DNA of 60,937 nt from a virus. Shown here one piece after another: positions 7,401 through 19,400 of this stretch (within the stretch, counting starts at the first letter, position 1; each line of letters opens with the position of its first letter). The DNA is taken from the IMG/VR virus record IMGVR_UViG_3300035670_000217, positions 1 to 60,937 of that record; one strand, 5' to 3'. The position numbers were made by a program, and so were the translations under genes. The notes beneath the pieces are model-generated. The model was not told the origin of the DNA. It was given only the letters and a program-made list of their open reading frames with translations, and did not search any database.

Positions 7401-10400
7401 TGGGTCCAGTAGGTGATCCGCCCGATGTCCCGGGTCACGCCGCTATCGAAGTCGGCGACGAAGGACTCAGGCTTGACCGACAGGGCGCGCTGGGCCTCGG
7501 CCACGGCGCGCCGCACCTCCTGGCGCCGCACGTCCTCGGGGACCGGGTTGCCCTCGGCGTCGACCATGCCGCCCTCGTCCGCCCGGGCGGTCACGGCCAG
7601 GGCCGGGCTGGCGGCCATCTCGCCGTTGCGCAGGGCGGCAGCGGCCAGGGCGCGGAGCTGTGCCGGGCTCACCTGGCCGAGTTGGATGCCGAAGGTGCGC
7701 ATCGCCCACGCCTTCACGCGGCCCACCATGTCGTTGACCCACGCCTTGAGGGTGCGCGGCGCAGCCTCGTAGGCCTCGATGGCGTAGGCGCCGAACTCCT
7801 CGATGCGGCGCTGCTCGCCCATGGCGTCGCCGGCGGCCTCGGCGGCCTCGATGCGCTGGCGGGCGGCGGCGAAGAAGTCACCGGCGGCCCCGGGGCTGCG
7901 GCTGTACTGGCGGTACAGGGCGGCCAGGCGGCCCTGCAGCTCGTTCCAGGCCTTGGTGCCGATCAGCGGGCGCGCGCCGGCATGGAAGGCCTCGTGCAGC
8001 AGGGCCGGCAGGATCGTCTCTGGCGTCAGGTTGCGGGCGACCAGGGTGATGGTGCCGTCTGCATCCACGTAGGCCTGGGTGCCGCGCGGCAGGTTGGCCG
8101 GAACGTGGTTGAGCACCTGGATCTTGCCGCTGGCGATCATGGCGTCGGCGGCCTCGCCCAGCTCTGACTGCATCAGGCGCTGGACCACCTCGGCATCACC
8201 CATCCGCGGCGTCCGCTCACGGTTGGCGGCCACCGATCTGGCGGTCGCGGAACGCATCTGCGCGCGGGCCGCTGCCGGCTCCTGGATCGCGCCGGTTACC
8301 TCCAACTGCCCTTCAACCAGCTCGCCGCGCAGCACGACCGGGCGGTTGTCGCGGTCGCGCACCGCCTCCAGGGCGATGAAGCCATCCTGGTTGGAGACCG
8401 CGCCGGTGGTGGTGTAGGCCTCGCCGTCGACCTCGTAGGTGCGCACGCCGGTCGATTCGCGGTTCTCGAAGTTGCCGAGCTTGCGATTGCGCTCGGCAGC
8501 GATATAGCGGTTCTCCCGCTCACCCCGGGCAGTGTCGGCGTGGTACTCGGCGAAGGCCACCTGGATCGCGTACCACTGCTGAAGCTCGGCCAGCTCGTTG
8601 ACGCGACTCTCGTCGACGCTCTGCTCGGCGACCTCGGCCTCACGCGGCTGGCGGCGCTCCAGCTCGGCCAGGTACTGGCGCTGGCTGTCGAGAGCGAGGG
8701 CCAGCTCGCGGGTCAGGTGGGCGGGCTCCAGGGCGGCACGGAAGCTGCTGGAATCCTCGGGCTTGGCCGCGGTGTGGCCGACGCTGAAATGACGTTCGCC
8801 GGTGGCCTCCAGGTAGAGGTTGGTGTTGATCACGTCCTTGCCGTAGCCAGGCGCGCGCTCCAGGGTCAGGTTGATGGTGCCGAGCTTCACGCTGACCCGC
8901 TTGGACATGTCCTTGGGTCCGGCGGCCACGTCGGCTAGGGCCTTCTGCCACAGCCGGGCGTAGGCCGACTTCTCCACCACCTCCTTGCTGAAGATATGCG
9001 GGCGGCTCGGGCGGGCAGGCAGTGGCGGCAGCTTGGTGTCACCGCGGGCAACGGCCTTCTCGCGCTTGGCCTCGGCCAGTGGCAGCTTGGCCTGGTAGTC
9101 GGCATAGGCCTCCTCGAAGGCGGCCATCGCCTCGGCCATGGCGGCGTCATGCTCGGCCACGCTGGCGGTCTCGCCGGCAAAGGAGAGATCGCCCAGCGCC
9201 TGGGGCTCCAGGCCAGCAATGGTCGCCTCGAGCTTGGCCTTGCGCTCGGGGTAGTCGCGCAGGAAGCGCTTGGCGTTATCGACGGAGATGGCGCGGCCAC
9301 TGGTCTCGGCGCGCGCCTCGGTGAGATCCCGCTCGGCCTCGAGCTTGAGGCGGAACACCGGGTTGCCGGTGGACGAGGCCATGAACTCGGCATACTGGTC
9401 GGCATCGCCTTCCGCCTCGCTCATGCTGTCGAGGCCGCCGATGCGGAACTGCTCGATGGCGCCAGCCTTGCGCTCCAGGATCTGCCACATCACGGTGTCG
9501 CTGGTGCCGTTGGTCGAGTAGGCGTGGATCTCCACCTCGAAGCCGTCGGGGTCGCGCTCGTAGAGCTTGTTGCCCTGGCGAATGATGCGGCCCTCGCGCT
9601 GCTCCACGTCAGAGGGGCGCCACGGGGCGTCCAGGTGGTGCAGGGCGACCAGGCGCTCCTGGACGTTGGTGCCGGCCCCCATCTTCGGGGTAGAGCCGAT
9701 CAGCACGCGCACCGCGCCGGCGTTGACCCGGGCGAACAGGCGCTGCTTCTTCTCGGGGGTGTTGTAGTCGTGGATGAACGCGATCTCCCCGGCGGGGATG
9801 CCCATCTCGATCAGCACTTCGCGCAGGTCGTCGTAGACCGAGAAGCCGGTGTCGGCGGTCTGCATCTCGACCTCGAACTCCTGGGCCTGGGCGAAGAACG
9901 CCTCGATCTTCTCCAGCTTGTCGCCGGCCAGGGCCGGGTCGGCCATCACGTCCTCGGAGAGCGCCACGGTCTGCTTCCACTGCTCCATGAACGGCAGGTC
10001 GCGCATGGCCTTCATGCGGGCGCGCGCCACCTTGTCGTTGAACAGCAGAGTCAGGGCGTCGCGGACGATCTTGCGCGCGTTCTTGCCGGCCTGCTTGGCC
10101 GGGGTGGACAGGTCGCTGAACACGAGCTGGGTGCCGCGGTCGTCGCTCCAGCGGTCGTAGATGTCCTTGATGCGCCGAGCCGAGCGCATCACCTTGCCGT
10201 TGTCGTCGCGCGCCGCCTGGGGGTCCACGGTGCGGATGTCGAGGGACATCTTGCGCGCATCGGAGAGCACCCACAGCGGGTTGTCGATCTTGGCGTACTC
10301 GGGATCTTGCTTGTTGGCCTCGATTCCCTGCATCCGAGCCACGAGGTAGTCCATGAACTCGGCCTGCTGCGGGGTGATCGCCGAGGTATCGAGCTGGCGG

Positions 10401-13400
10401 CCTCCGGCAGCCACCTTGGGCACCGGGAACTCGGTGCGCTCGTTGGCGCCCGTCTCGGCGTTGCTCTGGGCCTTCTCCTCGGCGTAGAGCCGCTTCAGGT
10501 CGTCCATGGTGATCACGTCGGCGAACTGGCGGTAGAGCTGCGACAGCGACTCCAGGTTCGACAGGCCAGCCAGCACGCGCCGCGGCTTGATCTTCTGGGT
10601 GGCGGTGTACTCCATCCGCGTCTCGGTGACGGCGTAGGCGCCGGCCCAAGCGTCGTAGTGATCCAGACCGCGCGCCTGCAGCTCAGGCGTGGCCAGGTAG
10701 CTCATGACGGTATACAGCTCGACCAGGGAGTTGGAGACCGGGGTACCGGTGGCGAAGGCCACGCCGCCCTGGCGCTCCTGGATGCCGCGGACCTTCACAT
10801 AGAGGTCGAAGGCGCGCTGCGAGCCCTTGGGGTCGTTCATACCGACCACGCGCTCGGAGCTGGTGGCGTACTCGAGGTTCTTGAACTCGTGCGCCTCGTC
10901 GACGGCCAGGTAATCGACGCCCATATCCTCCAGGGTGATGCCGATGTCATCCCGGGAGCGCTCGGCCAGCTTCTTCAGGCGGTCGTCGTAGCTGTCCAGC
11001 TTGTTCTGCATCTGGCGCATGGTGCGCTTGCTCTCGCCGGCCAGGCGGGCGTCCTCCATGGCCTGCTCGAGGAGCTTCTTGCGCTCCCGGATCACGTTCT
11101 GGGTATCCGATTCGCCGGGCTCGATGAAGCCGAACGAGGAGTGGCCCACGATCACCGCGTCGTAGTCGCCGGTGGCGATCCTGGCGAACAGCCGGCGGCG
11201 GTTCTTCTTGGTGAAGTCGTCCGGGGTGGCCGCCAGGATGTTGGCGCCGGGGTAGAGCTGGTAGAAGTCGCTGGCCCACTGCACCACGAGATGGTTGGGC
11301 ACCACGACCATCGGCTTGCGGGACAGGCCGAGGCGCTTGCGCTCCATGATCCCGGTGATCAGGGTAAAGGTTTTGCCGGCGCCGACGACATGATCGGTCA
11401 GCACGGCCTGGCTCTGGATCATCCGCCAGGCGGCGTTCTTCTGGTGGCGGCGCAGCTTGACCGCCGGGCTCTGGCCCACGGTCTTGAGGTACTTCTCGCC
11501 GTCCCACGTCCGCTCCCGGTGGGTGTTCATCTTGCGGTTGAAGGCGTCGACCACCTGGGCCTGGCGCTGGGCGTCGGAGTAGGCCCACTCGCCGAACACC
11601 TTGGCCATCCGCTCGGCCAGGGCCGTGACCCGGGTGCTGGCGGCCTTATCGACGTAGCGCTCGTCGCCCCTGCCGCGCCACACGGTCAGGCTCTTGCCCG
11701 AGGTGGCGGCGTTGAACAGGGTAATGATGTCCGCGTCGGGATCGTTGAACTGCACCCCGAGGTCGGTCAGCTCGCCGGTGACGCCACGCCCCTTGATCAT
11801 GCCCACGGTGTCGATGATGTTGACGGTGGCGCCGCGCACGCCCAGCGCCTCAAGGAAGCCCTCGAAGATATCGGTGGGCATCCAGGTGCCGCGCATGGAG
11901 GGGGTGATGCGCTCGGCGGTCAGCGGGGCAGGCTGCACCGCCTCCAGGGCGCGAGCATTGGCCTCCAGGCCCAGCGCCAGGGCCTCGTCGAGCTTGCGCT
12001 TCACGTTGCCCGAGAGGTACGCCTCGGCGTGCTCGTAGGCCTCGATGGCAGGGTCGTAGAAGATCGCCGGGGCGTCGCCAGTGGAGAGATCCTCGATCAG
12101 CGCCTTGATCGGCTGGCCGGTGAGGTCGGACATGTAGGCCAGGTCCAGCTTGCCGCGCTCGGAGAGCGAGATGGTCAGGGCGTCGCGAGGCGAGTCGGCG
12201 CTGGTGATCTCCCGGTAGGGGTAGGCCACGCGCTGACTCATGATCGCCGCCTTCTTGGCCGACGACTTCTTCGGCTTCACGCCCATCACCTTGGCTTCGG
12301 CAGGCTTGATGGCCGGCTGGTAACCGGACTCCAGGCCCACCTCAACGCCGATATCGCCAGCCAGCAGCTTGATGTTGTCCGGGTCGGAGATCAGGCCATG
12401 ACTGGCCACGAAGGCGTCGTAAGCCTGGTTCAGCTCCTGGCGCAGGGTGTCCATAGCCGGATCGTCCGACTTCTCGGCGCGGATCAGGGCCAGGGTCCGG
12501 TTGCGCAGGTCCATCAGCTTGCGCAGGGTGTCGTAGCCCTTGCGGCCAAGCTGCTTGCGGCCCAGCGTGGCCTCCATGGCGGCCAGGCCTTCGTCGAAGC
12601 GCCAGGCGAAGGTGGCGGGCTCGCTGATCGCCTCGCGGATGTCGAGGATCGCCTGCTCGGCCTTGGTCGGGCTGGCCTTGGGCTCGCCCTTGGCGTCCAG
12701 GGCCAGCTCGGCGACCTCCAGGAAGGCGGCCACCTGGGCGTCCGTCGGCATGGCGCCCTCGCTGTCGCGCAGCGCCTTGGCGGCATTGATCGCCTGTTCC
12801 CACTGGGCCGCCTGCTCGCGCCAGTAACTCTCCGGGGTGATCTCCTCGATCACCGCGTTGCCGCTGGGGTCGTCAAGGTCGCGGCGCAGCAGCCTACCCT
12901 CGGGGTCGAGCATCATGCCGCCCACGGGGAGGTCGCTCACGTTGAGCATCGCCGCCCCCACGTCCTTGTCGACGTTGGTCTCGGCCATGATGCCCTCGAG
13001 GTCGGCCCAGTCCTCGGCCAGGATGCGATCGACCTCGGCACCGATGTCGCGCCCGTCGCTCTCGACGGTGTACTCCTGGCCGTCGCCGCGGTACATGGAG
13101 CCGCCCATGCTGCTCTTGCCGAGGATGTGCTGGGGGTTCTCCTGGAAGTAGCGGTTGACCCGCATCTTCACACCATCGACCTCGATCTCGCCGTTCACGT
13201 CGAGCCAGGCGGCGTTGGCGTCGCCCACCTCGTCGGCGCGCAGCTTCTGCAGGAACACGATGTCGGTGGTGACCGAGGTGCCGGCGTTCTGCTCGAAGGC
13301 GTCATTGGGCAGCCGGATCGCACCGAGGAAGCGGAAGTGCTTGGCCAGGTAGTCGCGGGCCTCGGGGTTGGCGGTATCCAGGAAGCGATGGGTCACCACC

Positions 13401-16400
13401 ATCTGCATCACGCCGCCGGGCGCCAGGTGGTCGCCGGCCTTGCCGATGATGTAGTTGTGGATGCGCATCCCGTCGAGATGGCCGTGCTGCTTGCTCTTGT
13501 CGCGAATGCGCAGCTCGCCGAACGGCGGGTTGCCGATGGCCAGCCGGAACACGCCGTTGGCGAACGGGGCGTCCTGGAAGCCGGTGGCGGCCAGCACGTT
13601 GGCCTCGGGGTACAGCAGGCTCGCAATGGCGCCGGTCACGCTGTCCAGCTCGGCGGCGTGCCACTCGGTGGCGGCGGCGAGATCCGCCGGCTGCAGGCCG
13701 AGGAAGTTGCCGGTGCCGACGGTGGGCTCTAGGGCGCGGCCTCCGGTGAAGCCGAAGTGCCGGGCGGCGCGCCACATGGCGTCGACCACCCCCTTGGCGG
13801 TGTAGTGGGCATCCCGGGTGGAGCGGGCCGCGGCCTCGTACTCCTCGGGCGTCAGCAGGGCGCGCAGCTCGGCCTGGGCGCGGCCATACATGTCGGTGGC
13901 GCCGCGCTTCTTCACGTCGAACACCGACTTGAGCCCACCCCAGCCGACGTAGCGGGCCAGCACAGCCTGCTCTGCCGGGGTCGCGAAGCGTCCCTCGCTG
14001 ACGATCTCCTTCATCAGGCGGATCGCCTCGAGGTTGCCGCTGATCTTCTGGCCGGTGGTGCCCTCGCCGAGGCCCAGCTCGTCGGTGATGACGAAGTTGC
14101 CGGGGTTCTCGCCCTCTAGCTGGTGGGGCCGGTCCTCAGTGCGTCCATGGGGTTTATTGGCGGGCGATTTTCCGGCTCGGGGGTCAGAACGTCGTCCTCC
14201 GGCCCCGGGGGCGGCACCAGGGCCAGCGCCCTCGCCTCGGTCCACGCCGTCGGCTCGTCCAGACCGATCGCTATCAGGCTGTCCATCTCCGACCGTGTTA
14301 TCCGGGCGAGCGCCATCGACTGGCGCTGGATCTGCTCCGGGTTCAGCTTGCGCACCTGAGTGCGGTGCTGAGTCCACCAGTGATTCAGTATCTGGGTCTG
14401 TATCTGCTCCAGGGTCACGGGGCATCTCCTCTCGAGGAATCGGCGGCGCCACACCGGGGTCGCGACGATCAATCAGGTTGCTTTGCAGGTGGTCGGCCAG
14501 CGGGCCGATCTCGGCGTCGTTGATCGCCACCTGAGTATCGTCCTTGAGGAACTTCTTCGCACCCTTGACCTTGGCGCGCACCACCGCGACGAACAGCTCG
14601 CGGGGCATCCCTTCGGGACGGTGGAGGATCGTCTCGTAGGCGGTCACCGGCTCGTCGCCGAAGGCGCGGCTCTCGTAGCTGCGCGTCTCGATCTCCAGGT
14701 TGTAAGGGGCGCGGCGCTCCAGGATGAAGCCCTTGCCCTCCGGGACCACCACATAGACGCCCAGCAGGTCGTTGTCCTTGATGAACTTCTCGGCGACCCG
14801 CTCGGTTCGCCAGCGCTGCCGGCCCTCGGGGCGCAGCACCGAGTCGGTCGGGCGAGGCGCCGGCTGGTCACCGCGCTCGGGGCGAGGCTGTGACGGGGCA
14901 TCGGCGCGCTGGAGGTTCTGCTGCTGCACGTTGAGCTTGCGGTGCAGGAACTCGGCGCCCATCTCGATCTGCTCGGTGTACTCGTCGTCGGCCTGGGGGT
15001 CGGCGAGCTGCTCCTCCTTGAGGCGGCGACCCTCCAGGACATCCTGCTCGGTCAGCTCTGGCTTCCTGGCCAGCTCGCGCAGCTTGGCGATGCGTGCCGC
15101 CTGGCGGGCCTTGGGGCTGCCGCCCTCGGTGGCGGTGCTGGCGCCGGAAGTCATTCGCTCGAGATCCTGGCGCAGCTCGGCCAGTAGGGTCTCGATGTCG
15201 CGGATCTTCGACTCCAGGCGGGCATCGGTGACCATACCCTGCTCGTCGCGGATGGCAGCCAGCTCGGCCCAGTCCTCGCGCAGTTCTGTCATGCGCTCGC
15301 GGATGCCCTCGGGCGTGCTGGTGTCGTAGGTGCGGCTCTCGCCGACGCGGCGACCTTGCTGGGGCGGCGTCTCCGCAGGCGCGTCAGCTTCGGGCGCAGC
15401 CTCGGCGCTGGCGATGACCTCCTCGCTGACCACCGCGGAGGTGGGCGCGTCCTCCTCGGCAGCCGGCTCTGCCAGCATGGCCTCATGCTCGCGCTTGGCG
15501 GCGTCCACCGGGGTCATGCCTTCGGTGTCCAGGCCAGGGTAGTTGCGCGCACCCTCGTAGAAGGACAGCAGGTAGGGCTTAACCTCAGTCCCAAGGTCGT
15601 CGATCATCGCCTTGGCGTAGTCGGAGAAGCGGCGCACACCGGACTCGATGTAAGCGCCGGCGATGGTCATGCCGTCGACCAGCATCTCGGGGTCCAGGCC
15701 GGTGTTGATCTGGCCCAGCTTGGCCTTGAGGCGGGCGCGGGCGGCGGCCACCTTGTCTTCGGTGAAGATGGTGTTGCCGGCGAACTGGCCGACAGGCTCC
15801 TGTCGATCAATCGGCGATTCTTCGACACGTTCGGCGGACGTGTCCTCGGCGTCGACAGGTTGCCCCTTCACCTGAATGGGGTCTCCTGGCGACCAGCCTG
15901 CCGGCGCCTCCTGGGCGGCCATGTTGCGAAGTTGGCGCAGGCGTCTCTCGGCAGCCCGCAATTTGGCCACGTTCTCCTCGGTCTCGGGTTCTCGGCGCAG
16001 GCGCATGACGCGGCGCTTCTGTGTCGCGATCTTGGCGCTCACCGCATCCTGGTACTGGGGCGTGAAGTCCGCAGGCGTCGCGACCGGCGCGCTGCGCTCA
16101 ATGGCCCAGCCGCCGTAGATCTGCACCACGCGACCCTCGATGCGCCGGTTGCGCATGGCGTTCTGCGCCTTCTCGAAGCTCGCGAACGGGGTGTTGCGGG
16201 TGGTCAGGATCAGGTCGCGGTCAGGCGCGGCCGCCGGCGTCACCTCGGCAGTGCCCGGGGTGGCATCGGTGTCCTGGGCGACCACCTCACGGTTGTCGCG
16301 GGAGGGGGTGGGCTCCTCGATGGGCTGGCCCTGTTGCTCGCCGCGCAGCCGGTCCACACGGATGAAAGAACGGCCATCCTTACGGAAGGCGTAGGGGTCG

Positions 16401-19400
16401 ATCTCCTTGGCCTCGGCCAGCGGGATGTCGCGCAGGACGCCGGTCAGCTCCCTGCCCTTGCGGGTGGTGTGCCGAACCAGGGGCTCGCCGGTCGGCGCCG
16501 TCTCCTCCTGCTCGGACTGCTCCATGAAGGCCTCGCCGTCGACCATACGGGCCTCACGCTCGGCCTGGGCGCGCGCCAGCAGCTCGGCCATGTCGCTGCC
16601 GCGGGCCAGGGTTTCGCCGGTGGCGGCGTCCACCGCGGCGAACGAGACGGCATCACCGAACCCGCTCTCACGGAACTCGATGGCGGCATCCGGGGTGCGC
16701 CACAGACCAGGGGAGGAAGGGTCGCGCTGGAAGTCCGCCGGGGCGTCGGCGAGCGGAGCGCCGGCGCGGGCCTGGCGCTGAGTGTCGGACAGCTCGGCAT
16801 GACGAACCCGCGCAGCCTCCAGGAATCTCGAGCGCTCCGGGTTGATCTGCAGCGCGTTGTCGGCGGTCGCCTGATCGGAGAACTCGGCGGCGATCAGGTC
16901 TTCCACGTCCTGGGTGGTCTCGGCCTGCTTCAGGAAGTCGATGCGCTGCTGGACCCGCTGTACATAGTCCTCGGGCAGTCCTACCCCTTCGGCGGCGACA
17001 TCAGCAGGCTGATCCAGACCAGGGCTCTCACCGTCACCAGTAGCATCTGTCGCTTCACCAGCCTCCACCACCGCCATAGGAGGAAGACCGATAGCGCCAG
17101 GATCGCCAGTAGATCCAGGAGTCGATTCACGAGGAGCCTCCATCTCGGCCTGGGCGTCCATCTCTCGCCCGGCATCGGCCACCTGCCCACCGTCGCGCAC
17201 CACGGTCACGCCGTCGGCGTCGGTGTAGGTGTACATACTGCCGTCGTCGCCCAGCACGCGGATGCGGAATCCGCCCTGGCCGTCTTCGGTATAGCTCTCC
17301 ACGGTCCCGGCAATGTCGCCGGTGCGCGTCGCCACGCTGACCCGCTCGCCATGCACCGCTTCGACCATAGCCTCGGTCTGCGCCTCGCGCATGACGCCCT
17401 CGAGCGGGCCGGACGGGGCGCCCTCGGCGCTCTCGGTCAGGTGGCCGTCAAGGATGGCGTCGGGAGTGCGGGCCGCCACCACCTCCTTGAGGGTGGTCGG
17501 GTAGTTCCAGGGGTCCAGCGCACGGGCCGCCATGATGTCGGGCGTGACCAACGATCCGCCGGACGCCTCCAGGGGCGTCTGGTTGCGATTGCGGAGGGCG
17601 CCGGGCACCCCGCGGGCACCGCTGGCCAGGTTGATGCCGATCGCGATCAGCGCCGAGGAGGAGCCGCCGATCACCGCCTGGTACAGGGTGTCGTCCCACA
17701 GACCCTTCTCCTCGTTGTAGGACATCTCCACGAAGTTCTGGATCACCGCACCGGCGCCCTCGGCGACGAACTCGGCGCCGAATGACTCCAGGATGTGGCG
17801 GATCTGGCCGACGGCCTTGCCGCGCACGTTGGACGGAATGCGCTGCAGGAGCACCGCAACCGGCGCCACCTGCACGATGCCGCCCGGGATACCGGCCATG
17901 GCCACGCGCAGCGCCTCGTCCTCACTGAGGCCGTAGTCGATGGCCCGCTGGTAAGCCTCGGCAGCGCCGGCAGGGCCGGCCAGGGCGGACGCGCCGGCGA
18001 TCGAGGCGGCGGCCTGGATGGCGGCGGTCGAACCCTTGGTCATCAGGGTGGTCAGCCAGCCCGGGCCGAGGTAGACCAGCATGGAGCCCACGCCGGCGGC
18101 GATGTCGGTGGCCACCCCCTGGTACTCCGGGTCGGCCTGCCAGGACTCGGCGATCTCGCTGAGGTCGGCACCCATGCCGCGCAGCCATTCCGCTACCCGG
18201 TTGGGTTCGCGCTCGGCCCACGCCACCACGGCGTCATGGAACTCGCTCTCGCGCTTAACCATGTCGCGCGCCCACGGCTGGACGGCGCGCAGGATCTCCT
18301 CGTCGGAGCGCCCCGCTTGCTCCATCATCCGCAGCGTCTCGGCCATCCGCAACCGGGTGGTGTCGAGCCCCTTGGCGGCGTCGAGCATCTGGCGGTCGGC
18401 CTCGACGTTCTCGAGCTGCTGGAGGATCAGGCCGGAGCCCTCGATGGTGCCGGCGACCGCCGAGGCAGCGCCCGAGCCCCCGGACTTGCTCAGGTTCTCG
18501 ACCCAGCCCAGCAGGGTGCGCTCGGAGGACGGGCGCGGCGCGGCGCCGGTGTAGCCGTCGATGAAGTCGGGCTTGTCGAAGTCGCGGCCAAACTGCTGAG
18601 CGACCTCCTGGGGGTTCTCCCGGGCGCGACGGGCCTCGCCGGCGGCGTCAACACCGAGGATGCCAGATGGGCGCGGTTCACGGGGCGCACGCGGCTCCCC
18701 CTCACCGGCGCGGCGACTCAGCACCTCGCGCTCGCTGGCCGGGGTCTGCAGGAAGTCCTTGGCGGCACCGAGACCCTGGCGCACGAGATCCAGCACGGTG
18801 CCGGTGCCCATGGTGTTGGGGTCGTTGTACTTGGGAGCGGCGCCCGACAGGGCATCCACCTCGGGCGGGGCGTTCGGGTCGCGGGCCAGCTCGCGGATCT
18901 GCTCGAGACTCAGCTCGTCGGCGTCACCCTCGATGCGGGACCGGGCTTCCGGCCGCTCGCTGCGCCGGCGCTCGGGAGCCTGCTGCACGCGCTCCCACTC
19001 GGCGCGCAGGTGCTCCTGGGCCTGGTTGAAGGCGTCGGCGCGCCGCTGGTAGTCGTCACGCTGGCGCTCGAACTCGGCCAGGCGCTCGTTGAGGGAGCCG
19101 AGGTCGCGGTTGAAGGCCTCCACCTCCTCGGGGGTGGAGATCGACGCGCGGCGCTCCTCGAACTGGGCGACCAGGGTCTCGATCTCGCCGGCCTGAGCCT
19201 CCAGGGCGGTACGCGCCTCCTCACTGGGGCGGGCGAACTCGTCGAGGCGCTTCATCTCGGCCTCGATGGAGCCCAGCAGCTCGGTGCGCTCCTGGGTGGT
19301 GAGATCCTCGAACTCGCCGGCGGTGAACGGCTGCTCGCCCTCGGCGGCCACCTCGGCCTCGGCCATGGCCTCCTGGGGTGTGCGCAGACCCTCGGCCTGG

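Noticed and set aside
8996-13732. A 1578-codon open frame on the plus strand antisense to the giant gene, and similar long ones (for example 17795-20188 and 30666-32825)
   Set aside because: They lie opposite genes with clear protein motifs, have typical GC-shadow composition (runs of G, L, R, H, A), no RBS-start pairing and no recognisable domains.
14116-17130. The possibility that the two nested ORFs mark frameshifts in the giant gene
   Set aside because: The giant frame is open through both intervals and connects recognisable domains on either side, so a frameshift is not needed; the nested frames have their own starts, RBS and stops.
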